A stretch of DNA of 56,467 nucleotides from Amycolatopsis tucumanensis (GTDB taxonomy: Bacteria > Actinomycetota > Actinomycetes > Mycobacteriales > Pseudonocardiaceae). The position numbers were made by a program, and so were the translations under genes. The stretch spans positions 24,021 to 80,487 of the forward strand of contig NZ_JAKGSD010000039.1 in assembly GCF_021654135.1 (NCBI RefSeq). Direction: 5' to 3'. The notes beneath the pieces were generated by a model. The model was not told the origin of the DNA, did no database searches, and was given only the letters and a program-made list of their open reading frames with translations. Of this stretch, positions 42,550-52,212 are shown piece by piece (within the stretch, counting starts at the first letter, position 1; each line of letters begins with the position of its first letter).

Positions 42550-44124
42550 GTGAGCAAGCTCGTGCCCGCGATCCTCGCGGCCGGTGCGCTGGCGAGTTGC
42601 CTGGTGGCGGTGCCCGCGGCCGCCGCACCGCCACCGCCCGCCGAGTTCACGCCCGCCCCGATCAGCTGGGGCCCGTGCGGAGCGGCCGGCCTGGCTCGCG
42701 CCGGCGCCGAATGCGGTTTCCTCGAGGTGCCGATGGACTACCGGGATCCGGCCGGCGCGAAGATCTCGCTCGCCGTCTCGCGCGTCCGCCACACGAGCGC
42801 CGACTACCAGGGCGTGATGCTCGTCAACCCCGGCGGTCCCGGTGGCTCCGGGCTGGCGCTGTCGACGATCGGCCGGGCCGTGCCGAAGGACGCGGGTGCG
42901 TCCTACGACTGGATCGGCTTCGACCCGCGCGGCGTCGGGGCCAGCAAGCCGGCGCTGTCCTGCGACCCGGAGCACTTCGCGTACAACCGCCCTGCCTATG
43001 TGCCGTCCACACCGGACTTGGAGCGGACCTGGCTGCAGCGCTCCCGCGACTACGCCGCGGCGTGCGAGAAGAACGGCCCGCTGCTGCGGCACATGCGCAC
43101 CACCGACGTCGCGCAGGATCTCGACAGCCTGCGCCAGGCGCTGGGCGCCGAGCAGATCAACTACTACGGCTTCTCCTACGGCACCTACCTCGGCCAGGTG
43201 TACGCCACGCTGTACCCGCAGCGGGTCCGGCGGATGGTGCTGGACAGCAACGTCGACCCACGCAAGGTGTTCTACCAGGCCAACCTGGACCAGGACGTGG
43301 CCTTCGACCGCAACATCAAGATCTACTTCGACTGGATCGCCCGCCACGACGACGTCTACCACCTGGGCACGACGGGCAAGGCCGTCGAGGACCTGTGGTA
43401 CGCCCAGCAACGCGAGCTGACCCAGGCGCCGGCGGGCGGCGTGATCGGCCCGGCGGAGTGGACGGACATCTTCCTGCAGGCCGGCTACTACCAGTCGACC
43501 TGGACGGGACTGGCCGAGGCCTTCGCGGGCTGGGTGCACCAGCGGGACTGGCAGACGCTCAAGACCCGCTACGACAAGACGAACTCGCCCGGCGACGACA
43601 ACGGGTTCGCCGTCTACAACGCCGTGCAGTGCACCGACGCGCCCTGGCCGCGGAACTGGACCACCTGGAAGGTGGACAACTGGATCACCCACGCGAAGGC
43701 GCCGTTCGAGACCTGGGGCAACGCCTGGTACAACGCGCCGTGCCGCACCTGGCCGGTGCCCGCAGGCAAGCCGGCCGACGTGGACGGCCGTGATGTCGCG
43801 GGCGCACTGCTGATCGGGGAGGAGCTGGACGCGGCCACCCCGTTCGAGGGCAACCTCGAGGTGCGCCGCCGGTTCCCGCAGTCGAGCCTGATCGCGGAGC
43901 CGGGCGGCACCACGCACGCCGGTTCGCTGTCCGGCAACGCGTGCGTGGACGATCGGATCGCGGACTACCTCGCCACCGGAGCGCTGCCGCCGCGGCAGAG
44001 GGGCAACGTCCCGGACGCCGTTTGCGAGCCACTGCCGGAGCCGGTGCCGGAGGGCGCGCCCGGCGCCCGCACGGACCGGGGCGGGCCCGGGCAGCCGGCG
44101 GAGCTGCGCGAGGCGCTGCGTTAG
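42550..44124 (+). CDS. Secreted alpha/beta hydrolase, tripeptidyl aminopeptidase (SlpD/E-like)
   Basis: A 524-residue exported serine peptidase. The signal peptide runs to about residue 26 (LAAGALASCLVAVPAAAA). The catalytic triad is Ser209 in YYGFSYGTYLG, Asp427 in GEELDAATPFE and His456 in GGTTHAGSLSG, with oxyanion region NPGGPGGSG. The C-terminal TAP-like domain is present. Such enzymes cut tripeptides from proteins outside the cell. GTG start with AAGGAG five bases upstream. The last 50 or so codons are Pro/Glu/Gly-rich, and this 3' end is duplicated five times after the stop in a tandem array. Confidence 0.92.
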   Translation: MSKLVPAILAAGALASCLVAVPAAAAPPPPAEFTPAPISWGPCGAAGLARAGAECGFLEVPMDYRDPAGAKISLAVSRVRHTSADYQGVMLVNPGGPGGSGLALSTIGRAVPKDAGASYDWIGFDPRGVGASKPALSCDPEHFAYNRPAYVPSTPDLERTWLQRSRDYAAACEKNGPLLRHMRTTDVAQDLDSLRQALGAEQINYYGFSYGTYLGQVYATLYPQRVRRMVLDSNVDPRKVFYQANLDQDVAFDRNIKIYFDWIARHDDVYHLGTTGKAVEDLWYAQQRELTQAPAGGVIGPAEWTDIFLQAGYYQSTWTGLAEAFAGWVHQRDWQTLKTRYDKTNSPGDDNGFAVYNAVQCTDAPWPRNWTTWKVDNWITHAKAPFETWGNAWYNAPCRTWPVPAGKPADVDGRDVAGALLIGEELDAATPFEGNLEVRRRFPQSSLIAEPGGTTHAGSLSGNACVDDRIADYLATGALPPRQRGNVPDAVCEPLPEPVPEGAPGARTDRGGPGQPAELREALR

Positions 44125-45084
44125 CGAGCGCCGGTCCGCTTGGCCGGTGTGGTGCGGCTGCTGCTCGCCACCGGGGCGTTGCCGCCGCGCCGGAAGGGCA
44201 ACGGCCCGGACACGATCTACGAGCCACTGCCTGAGCCGGTGCGGGAAGGCGCGCCCGGCGCCCGTGGGGGTCGCGGCGGATTCGGGCAGCTGGTCGAGCT
44301 GCGCGACGCGTTGCGTTAGTTCGCCCCCGCTCGCGCGGCCGGTGTGGTGCGGCTGCTGCTCGCCACCGGGGCGTTTCCGCTGCGCCGGAAGGGCAACGGC
44401 CCGGCCGCGGTCTATGAGCCACTGCCCGAGCCGGTGCCGGAGGGCGTACCTGGCGTCCGTGCCGAGCGGGGCAGGTTCGGGCGGCCGGCGGAGCTGCGCG
44501 AGGCGCGGCGTTAGCGAGCGCCCGCCCGCGGGGCTGGCGCAGTGCGGCTGGTGCTCTCTACCGGTGCGTTGCCGCCGCGGCAGAGGGGCAGCGGCCCGAA
44601 CGGGCTCTATGAGCCACCGCCCGAGCCGGTGCCGGAAGGCGCGCCTAGCGCCCATGCGGACCGGGGCGGGTTCGGGCCCCCGGCGGAGCTGCGCGAGGCG
44701 CTGCGTTAGCGGGCGCCGTTCCACGTTGCCGACGCGGTGTGACTCGTGCTCGCTACCGGGGCGCCGCGCCGGCAGGGCAACGGCCCGGACGCGGTCTATG
44801 AGCCATTGCCGGAGCCGGTGCCGGAGGGCGTGCCCGGCACCCGCGAGGACCGGGGCGGGTTCGGGCAGCCGGCGGAGCTGCGCTAGCGGGTGCCGGTCCA
44901 CGTTGCCGGCGCGGTGTGGCTCGTGCTCGCTACCGGGGCGCCGCGCCGGCAGGGCAACGGCCCGGACGCCGTCCGCGAGCCGCTGCTGGAGCCGGAGGGC
45001 GCGCCCGGCACCCGTGCGGACCGTGCCGGGTCCGGGCAGCCAACCGAGCTGCGGGACGCCCTGCTTGCCGCGGTGCGTTTCTGA
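44125..45084 (+). repeat. Tandem array of five extra copies of the peptidase 3' end
   Basis: Five consecutive units of 195, 195, 195, 177 and 198 bp follow the peptidase stop; each repeats the gene's last 50-odd codons and ends in a stop in the same frame (TAG at 44317, 44512, 44707 and 44884; TGA at 45082). Unit 4 also has an internal TGA at 44740. Each unit encodes about RAPx8VRLLLATGALPP, a GN-GP turn, YEPLPEPVPEGAPG and an ELR-ALR end. Every length change is a multiple of three. Unit divergence is substantial, and a faint sixth start continues to about 45130. Confidence 0.93.
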
Positions 45085-45125
45085 CCGCCCGTCCACGCGG
45101 CCGACACCGCGCGGCTCATGCCTGG

Positions 45126-45677
45126 TCATCGGCTCGTCCTCACCGGGGTGAGCCCGCGGATCGGCTCGGCCACGAGCCCGTACCGCGCCGTGAGCCGCGG
45201 GTAGCAGCGCGCCAGCGTGGCGGCGTCGAGCGCGGGCCGCTCGCCGGGTGGCGACCCCTGGGGACCGGCCGCACCCAGGACCGACGCGAGAGCCTCCCGG
45301 CACGCCGCTGCCACCTCGCCGGTCCCCGGCGGGGCCAGCAGCCGGAGCGCGAGGCCGGCGAGTTCGCCGGATCGGGTGATCTCCAGCGGGTCGGCCGGGA
45401 AGCTCGCCAGCACGTCCGGGTCCACCAGCGCCCGGTGGTACGCGCGCCGCCCCCGCAGCACCAGCCAGCACACGCCGTCCCGCAGCTGACCGGCCCCGGC
45501 GCCGCCGAGGACCAGGCCGAACGCCGTCCACACGTCCCACCGGCAGGCCCGCAGGTGCAGGCGCCGGAAGTGGTGGTGGAACCGGATGACCTCCAGCGCC
45601 GGACGCCCGCGCAGCAGCTCGCCGATCTCGGCGACGGTGCGCCCGGCGACCAGCCGCCAGAACTGGTGTTCCCTCAT
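45126..45677 (-). CDS. DUF4240-like protein
   Basis: A 183-residue protein starting MREHQFWRLVAGRTVAEIGELLRGRPALEVIRFHHHFRRLHLRACRWDVWTAFGLVLGG, with FW near the start and a helical pattern as in DUF4240 proteins of actinomycetes. A later YHRALVDPDVLASFP block also fits. No catalytic motif, signal or membrane segment is visible. GGGGAG precedes the ATG. The gene ends at the faint last unit of the tandem array. Family assignment by eye only. Confidence 0.6.
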   Translation of the reverse strand: MREHQFWRLVAGRTVAEIGELLRGRPALEVIRFHHHFRRLHLRACRWDVWTAFGLVLGGAGAGQLRDGVCWLVLRGRRAYHRALVDPDVLASFPADPLEITRSGELAGLALRLLAPPGTGEVAAACREALASVLGAAGPQGSPPGERPALDAATLARCYPRLTARYGLVAEPIRGLTPVRTSR

Positions 45678-45790
45678 GTCTCCCCCAGTGGTCCGCGATG
45701 AGGTGAACAACGTTAGGACCGGGGTACGACAATTTCGGTTCGCGACCACCCGGCAACGCTTGGTGACCGAAAACTGTCGGTGAGGGTCGC

Positions 45791-45796
45791 TAGCGT
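45791..45796 (+). promoter_or_regulatory. -10 hexamer TAGCGT for leaderless HTH gene
   Basis: TAGCGT fits TANNNT and ends seven bases before the ATG of the next gene, with no ribosome site, so a leaderless transcript is expected. A -35 could not be placed at 17-bp spacing. Confidence 0.45.
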
Positions 45797-45803
45797 GCCG
45801 GGC

Positions 45804-46304
45804 ATGAACATCATCGAAGAGCACCGGAGCACTCTCCGGGCCGGTAACACCACCTTTTCCATTGAGGTCACCGCGCTGCCGGGCGGTGGCCGTGACGCGC
45901 TCGCCGACCGTCTCGTGATCAGGGTCGGCGCCGCCGGCGCCGAGGGCGAGCCGGTGGCCGACGGCCAGATCGAGGTCGCCGCCGGTGCGGCGGCGACACT
46001 CGGCTCGGTGCTGTCGGAGACCCTGCGGCACCACGCGGCGCTGGCCGATCCGGGTGGCCGAAGAGGCCGCGACCGGCCGGCAGGTCAGGGCAAGCCGTGG
46101 ACACCGGAGCTCGACGCGCAACTCGAGCGACGGTGGATCGCAGGGGAGAGCGTCGCGGACATCGCCCGGGAGCTCGCCCGCAGTCCCGGCGGCATCCGTG
46201 CGCGCCTGCCGCGGGTGGGGTGCGACCCGGAACGCCGCGGCGAGTACCTGCCGGATCCGCCCAGCATGCGTCCCGCGCCGGAGGGGAGCGGAGATGCGGC
46301 CTGA
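45804..46304 (+). CDS. Small helix-turn-helix protein of unknown function
   Basis: A 166-residue protein. The first 80 residues (NIIEEHRSTLRAGNTTFSIEVTALPGG...GQIEVAAGAAATLGSVLSETLRHHAAL) look alpha/beta with no family I recognise. After a charged linker, KPWTPELDAQLERRWIAGESVADIARELARSPGGIRARLPRVGCDP forms a homeodomain-like helix-turn-helix similar to those that select DNA in Myb-like or resolvase-type proteins. The tail is Pro-rich. It is likely a DNA-binding regulator; targets are unknown. It sits alone before the arg operon. Confidence 0.62.
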   Translation: MNIIEEHRSTLRAGNTTFSIEVTALPGGGRDALADRLVIRVGAAGAEGEPVADGQIEVAAGAAATLGSVLSETLRHHAALADPGGRRGRDRPAGQGKPWTPELDAQLERRWIAGESVADIARELARSPGGIRARLPRVGCDPERRGEYLPDPPSMRPAPEGSGDAA

Positions 46305-46417
46305 GCGGGACGCCTCATCAGCTGTCGCGTGGGCCCAACGGCCGGATTCCGGAGGTGACGATGACCGCTGAGCGCTGACACCGCAGCCCCGGCCGGTGTG
46401 ACCCTGCCGGAACTCGT

Positions 46418-46446
46418 TTGATTGATCTTCCGCCGCAATGCATAAT
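46418..46446 (+). promoter_or_regulatory. argC promoter, leaderless type
   Basis: TTGATT (46418-46423), exactly 17 bases, then CATAAT (46441-46446), then seven bases to the ATG. This is the best sigma-70-type promoter in the window and predicts that the argC transcript starts at the start codon. The preceding 110 bases hold no gene. Confidence 0.75.
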
Positions 46447-46454
46447 CATACGTA
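46437..46454. promoter_or_regulatory. Candidate ARG box (ArgR operator)
   Basis: AATGCATAATCATACGTA matches the ArgR box pattern TGNATAATNATNCA at most positions and overlaps the -10 hexamer and start region of argC. The ArgR gene is in the same operon, so arginine-dependent autorepression is expected. A second box, usual for hexameric ArgR, was not found. Confidence 0.6.
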
Positions 46455-47482
46455 TGACGGTGAAGGTCGCGGTGGCCGGGGCGAGCGGGTACGCGGGCGG
46501 GGAAGCCCTCCGCCTGCTGCTGGCGCACCCCGAGGTCGAAATCGGTGCGGTGACGGCGGCGAGCAGCGCGGGCACACCGCTGGGTCAGCACCAGCCCCAC
46601 CTGGTCCCGCTGGCCGGGCGGATCCTGCAGGAGACCAGCGCGGAGACGCTGGGGGGCCACGACGTGGTCTTCCTCGCGCTGCCGCATGGTCATTCAGCGG
46701 AGATCGCGGCCCAGCTCGGGCCCGACGTCCTGGTCGTCGACCTGGGCGCCGACCACCGCCTGACCAGCGCGGCCGACTGGCAGCGCTGGTACGGCGGCGA
46801 CCACGCCGGGACCTGGCCCTACGGCCTGCCCGAGCTGCCGGGCGCGCGCGAGAAGCTGGCCGGCGCCAAGCGGATCGCCGTCCCGGGCTGCTTCCCGACC
46901 GGGGGCACGCTCGCGCTGGCTCCCGCACTGGCAGCGGGCCTGGTGCGGCCGGAGGTGACCATCACGGCCGTGACGGGCACGTCCGGCGCGGGCAAGAGCC
47001 TCAAGCCGCACCTGCTCGGTTCCGAGGTGATGGGCTCGGCGAGCGCGTACGGCGTCGGCGGCGCGCACCGGCACACGCCCGAGTTCGCGCAGAACCTGAC
47101 CTCGGTGGCCGGCGTGCCGGTGACCGTGTCGTTCACGCCGGTCCTCGCGCCGATGCCGCGCGGCATCCTCACCACGGCGAGCGCGCCGCTGGCAGGCGAG
47201 ACCGACACGGCGGCGGCGCGCGCGGTGTACGAGAAGGCCTACCAGGCCGAGCCGTTCGTGCAGGTCCTGCCCGAGGGCAGCTGGCCGGTCACCTCGGCGA
47301 CGCTGGGCTCGAACAACGTGCAGCTGCAGGTCGCGGTGGACGCCGACGCGGGCCGCCTGGTCGTCGTGGCCGCGATCGACAACCTGACCAAGGGCACCGC
47401 GGGCGGCGCCATCCAGTCCATGAACATCGCACTCGGTCTCCCCGAGACCACCGGCCTTCCGACAGTAGGAGTCGCACCGTGA
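46454..47482 (+). CDS. argC: N-acetyl-gamma-glutamyl-phosphate reductase
   Basis: A 342-residue NADPH-dependent reductase, third step of arginine synthesis. N-terminal GASGYAGGEALRLLLAHPEVE is the dinucleotide fold; the catalytic Cys lies in AVPGCFPTGGTLALAPAL. C-terminal motifs FTPVLAPMPRGILTT and NLTKGTAGGAIQSMNIALGL are canonical. An in-frame ATG upstream adds 12 non-conserved residues; the chosen ATG fits a leaderless transcript. First gene of argCJBDFRH. Confidence 0.98.
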   Translation: MTVKVAVAGASGYAGGEALRLLLAHPEVEIGAVTAASSAGTPLGQHQPHLVPLAGRILQETSAETLGGHDVVFLALPHGHSAEIAAQLGPDVLVVDLGADHRLTSAADWQRWYGGDHAGTWPYGLPELPGAREKLAGAKRIAVPGCFPTGGTLALAPALAAGLVRPEVTITAVTGTSGAGKSLKPHLLGSEVMGSASAYGVGGAHRHTPEFAQNLTSVAGVPVTVSFTPVLAPMPRGILTTASAPLAGETDTAAARAVYEKAYQAEPFVQVLPEGSWPVTSATLGSNNVQLQVAVDADAGRLVVVAAIDNLTKGTAGGAIQSMNIALGLPETTGLPTVGVAP

Positions 47483-48639
47483 CCGTGACCGGACCCAAGG
47501 GGTTCCGCGCCGCAGGCGTGGCCGCCGGGATCAAGGCATCCGGCGCCCTGGACCTCGCGCTCGTCGTCAACGACGGGCCCGAGCAGGCGGCGGCGGGGGT
47601 CTTCACCCGCAACGTCGTCAAGGCGGCGCCGGTGCTGTGGTCCCAGGAAGTGCTGCGGCACAAGCGGTTGCGCGCGGTCGTGCTCAACTCCGGCGGCGCG
47701 AACGCGGCCACCGGGCCCGGCGGCTTCCAGGACACCCACGCCACCGCCGAGAAGGTCGCCGAGCTGCTGGAGGTCGGCGCGATCGACGTCGCGGTGTGCT
47801 CGACCGGCCTGATCGGGGAGCGGCTGCCGATGCCCGCCGTGCTGTCCGGTGTGGACGCCGCGGTCAAGGCGCTGGACACCACGAGCGATTCGGCGCTGGC
47901 CGCCGCGACCGCCGTGATGACCACGGACACCAAGCCGAAGCAGACGCTGCGGAGCCACGACGGCGGCTGGAGCGTCGGCGGGTTCGCCAAGGGCGCCGGC
48001 ATGCTCGCCCCGAACCTGGCCACGATGCTGTCCGTCCTCACCACCGACGCGGTCGTCGACCCGGACGCGCTCGACGCCGCGCTGCGGGCCGCCACCCGCG
48101 TCACCTTCGACCGCCTCGACGTCGACGGCGGCACGTCCACCAACGACACCGTCCTCGTGCTCGCGTCGGGCGCCAGCGGCGTCACCCCGGGCCTGGACGA
48201 GTTCACCGACGTCCTCACCGCCGCCTGCATGGACCTCGTCCAGCAGCTGCGCGCGGACTCCGAGGGCGTCACGAAGGAGGTCGACGTCGTCGTGCGCGGC
48301 GCGGCCAGCGAGCAGGACGCGATCAACGTCGGACGCACCGTCGCCGAGGACAACCTGGTCAAGACCGCGTTGTTCGGCTCGGACCCGAACTGGGGCCGTG
48401 TCGCGATGGCCGTGGGGCGCGCCCAGGCCGAGATCGACCCGGGCACGCTGTCGATCAGCATCAACGGCGTCACCCTGTTCGCGAACGGCACCACCGCGGC
48501 CGACCGTTCGGCCGCGGACCTGTCCGGCCGTGCCATCGAGATCGTGATCGACCTGGGCGTCGGCGCCAGCACGGCCACGATCTTCACGACCGACCTGTCG
48601 CACGCCTACGTCGAAGAGAACAGCGCCTACTCCTCATGA
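47479..48639 (+). CDS. argJ: Bifunctional ornithine acetyltransferase / N-acetylglutamate synthase
   Basis: A 386-residue enzyme that moves acetyl from N-acetylornithine to glutamate, recycling the acetyl group. It matures by self-cleavage before the Thr in KGAGMLAPNLATMLSVLTTDA, which becomes the nucleophile. GVFTRNVVKAAPVLWSQE and the C-terminal TTDLSHAYVEENSAYSS are canonical. The GTG overlaps the argC stop as GTGA. Whether it also makes N-acetylglutamate from acetyl-CoA cannot be told. Confidence 0.97.
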   Translation: MTVTGPKGFRAAGVAAGIKASGALDLALVVNDGPEQAAAGVFTRNVVKAAPVLWSQEVLRHKRLRAVVLNSGGANAATGPGGFQDTHATAEKVAELLEVGAIDVAVCSTGLIGERLPMPAVLSGVDAAVKALDTTSDSALAAATAVMTTDTKPKQTLRSHDGGWSVGGFAKGAGMLAPNLATMLSVLTTDAVVDPDALDAALRAATRVTFDRLDVDGGTSTNDTVLVLASGASGVTPGLDEFTDVLTAACMDLVQQLRADSEGVTKEVDVVVRGAASEQDAINVGRTVAEDNLVKTALFGSDPNWGRVAMAVGRAQAEIDPGTLSISINGVTLFANGTTAADRSAADLSGRAIEIVIDLGVGASTATIFTTDLSHAYVEENSAYSS

Positions 48640-49549
48640 CTCCTCCCGAACTGGTCGCGGCCGACGACCGGATGGCCACCGCGGCCGAGAAGGCCGGCGT
48701 GCTGATCGAGGCCCTGCCGTGGCTGCAGCGGTTCCACGGCGCCACCGTCGTCGTCAAGTACGGCGGCAACGCGATGATCGACGACGAGCTCAAGCGCGCG
48801 TTCGCCCAGGACATGGTGTTCCTGCGGCTGGCCGGCCTGCGCCCGGTCGTCGTGCACGGCGGCGGCCCCCAGATCACCGCCATGCTGAGCAGGCTCGGCA
48901 TCGAAGGCGAGTTCCGCGGTGGCCTGCGCGTCACCACCCCGGAGACGATGGACATCGTCCGCATGGTCCTGGTCGGGCAGGTGAGCCGCGAGCTGGTCGG
49001 GCTCATCAACGCCCACGGCCCGTACGCGGTCGGCATCTCCGGTGAGGACGCGCAGCTGTTCACCGCCGAACGCAAGCAGGCCACCGTGAACGGCGAGTCC
49101 GTCGACGTCGGCCTGGTCGGCGAGGTCGCCTCGGTCAACCCGGACGCGGTGCTGGACATCGTCAACGCGGGCCGCATCCCCGTGGTGTCCACAGTGGCCC
49201 CCGACGCGGACGGCGTGGTGCACAACGTCAACGCCGACACCGCGGCGGGCGCGCTCGCCGCCGCGCTGGACGCCGAGAAGCTGGTCGTGCTGACCGACGT
49301 CGAGGGCCTCTACGCGAACTGGCCGGACCGCTCGTCGCTGATCGACCGGATTCGCGTGGACCGGCTCGAAGAACTGCTCCCGACCCTGGCCAGCGGCATG
49401 ATCCCGAAGATGGAGGCCTGCGTGCGCGCGGTGCGCGGCGGCACCCGCCGTGCCCACGTCATCGACGGCCGCATCGCCCACTCGGTCCTGCTCGAGGTGT
49501 TCACCTCGCGCGGGATCGGCACCATGGTCCTCCCCGAACAGGAGTCCTG

Positions 49550-49550
<1 letters not shown>
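48636..49550 (+). CDS. argB: Acetylglutamate kinase
   Basis: A 304-residue amino acid kinase. VVKYGGNAM is the phosphate-binding glycine loop with Lys; HGGGPQI and VLTDVEGLYANW are further family motifs. The N-terminal 25 residues match the extension of arginine-inhibited hexameric forms, which suggests feedback control. The ATG overlaps the argJ stop (ATGA). Confidence 0.97.
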
Positions 49551-50749
<1,199 letters not shown>

Positions 50750-50756
50750 CTGCCCG

Positions 50757-51692
50757 ATGCTCCGCCACTTCCTGCGCGACGACGACCTGACCCCGGACGA
50801 ACAGCTGGCCGTCCTCGACCTGGCCGCCGAGCTGAAGAAGGACCCGCTGTCCAACCGGGCACTGGCCGGCCCGAAGTCGGTGGCCGTGCTGTTCGAGAAG
50901 AACTCGACCCGGACCCGGCTGTCGTTCGAGGTCGGCATCGCCCAGCTGGGCGGCCACCCGATCATCGTGGACGGCCGCTCGATGCAGCTGGGCCGCGAGG
51001 AGACGATCGAGGACACCGCGCGGGTGCTGTCCCGCTACGTCGACGCCGTCGTCTGGCGCACCTTCGCCCAGCAGCGCATCGTGGCGATGGCCTCGGCCGC
51101 CACGGTCCCGGTGGTCAACGCACTCACCGACGAGTTCCACCCGTGCCAGGTGCTGGCGGACCTGCAGACCATCCGCGAGCGCAAGGGCAAGCTCGCCGGC
51201 CTCACGCTCACCTACCTCGGCGACGGCGCCAACAACATGGCCCACTCGCTGCTGCTCGGCGGGGTCACCGCGGGCCTGCACGTGCGGGTCGTGGCGCCGG
51301 AGGGCTTCCAGCCGGACGCCGACGTGGTGACCGACGCCAAGAAGCGGGCGGCGGAGACCGGCGGCAGCGTCGGCCTGTTCACCGAGCCGCACGCCGCGGT
51401 CGAGGGCGCCGACGTGCTGGTCACCGACACCTGGACCTCGATGGGCCAGGAGAACGACGGCATGGACCGGGTCACCCCGTTCAAGAAGCTGCAGGTCAAC
51501 ACCGAGCTGCTGGCCGAGGCCGGGGACGACGCGATCGTGCTGCACTGCCTGCCCGCCCACCGCGGCTGGGAGATCACCGACGAGGTGATCGACGGCCCGG
51601 CCAGCGCGGTGTGGGACGAGGCCGAGAACCGCCTGCACGCGCAGAAGGCGCTGCTGGTCTGGCTCCTGGAGCAGGAGGCTTCGCGACGATGA
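50757..51692 (+). CDS. argF: Ornithine carbamoyltransferase
   Basis: A 311-residue transcarbamylase. Carbamoyl-phosphate site FEKNSTRTRLSFEVG (STRTR), ornithine loop with HCLPAHRG (catalytic Cys) and DEFHPCQVLADLQT are intact. It makes citrulline from ornithine. Starts seven bases after argD. Confidence 0.98.
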   Translation: MLRHFLRDDDLTPDEQLAVLDLAAELKKDPLSNRALAGPKSVAVLFEKNSTRTRLSFEVGIAQLGGHPIIVDGRSMQLGREETIEDTARVLSRYVDAVVWRTFAQQRIVAMASAATVPVVNALTDEFHPCQVLADLQTIRERKGKLAGLTLTYLGDGANNMAHSLLLGGVTAGLHVRVVAPEGFQPDADVVTDAKKRAAETGGSVGLFTEPHAAVEGADVLVTDTWTSMGQENDGMDRVTPFKKLQVNTELLAEAGDDAIVLHCLPAHRGWEITDEVIDGPASAVWDEAENRLHAQKALLVWLLEQEASRR

Positions 51693-52192
51693 ACCGCGCC
51701 GCCCGGCAGGCCCGCATCGTCGAGCTGGTCTCGTCGATGGCCATCCGCAGCCAGACCGAGCTGGCGAAGCTGCTGGCGGCGGAGGGCGTCGAGGTCACGC
51801 AGGCTACGTTGTCCAGGGACCTCGACGAGCTGGGCGCGGTCAAGCTGCGGGGCGCGGACTCCGGCGCGCCGGTGTACGTGATCCCCGAGGACGGCAGCCC
51901 GGTGCGCGGGGTCCAGGGCGGGACGTCGCGGCTGTCGCGGTTGCTGGCGGAGCTGATGGTGTCGGTGGACGCGTCCGGGAACCTGACGGTGCTGCGCACG
52001 CCGCCGGGCGCGGCGCAGTTCCTGGCCAGCGCGATCGACCGGGCCGCGCTGGAGGAGGTGGTCGGGTCGATCGCGGGCGACGACACCGTCGCGGTGATCG
52101 CCAGGGAGCCGCTCACCGGCCGGGACCTGGCCGACCGGTTCTCGGCGCTGGCGCGGCGTTCCTCTACTTTGGACTTGCACGACGACGGATGA
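51689..52192 (+). CDS. argR: Arginine repressor
   Basis: A 167-residue repressor. N-terminal winged helix (RIVELVSSMAIRSQTELAKLLAAEGVEVTQATLSRDLDELGAVKLR) and C-terminal arginine-binding oligomerisation domain (SRLLAELMVSVDASGNLTVLRTPPGAAQFLASAIDRA...GSIAGDDTVAVIAR with the GDDT ligand motif). The ATG overlaps the argF stop. It probably binds the ARG box before argC, controlling its own operon. Confidence 0.97.
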   Translation: MNRAARQARIVELVSSMAIRSQTELAKLLAAEGVEVTQATLSRDLDELGAVKLRGADSGAPVYVIPEDGSPVRGVQGGTSRLSRLLAELMVSVDASGNLTVLRTPPGAAQFLASAIDRAALEEVVGSIAGDDTVAVIAREPLTGRDLADRFSALARRSSTLDLHDDG

Positions 52193-52212
52193 GCGAAGGC
52201 TGAGACGAACAC

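Noticed and set aside
44125..45084. Independent gene or transposon remnant in the array
   Set aside because: Every unit aligns with the end of the peptidase gene; no transposase, terminal inverted repeat or target duplication is present.
38092..45756. Open frame of more than 2500 codons on the minus strand opposite pheST, the AlkD-like gene, the peptidase and the repeat array
   Set aside because: It is antisense to several well-identified plus-strand genes, has Arg/Ala/Val/Gly-rich composition typical of shadow frames in GC-rich DNA, and contains no recognisable domain.
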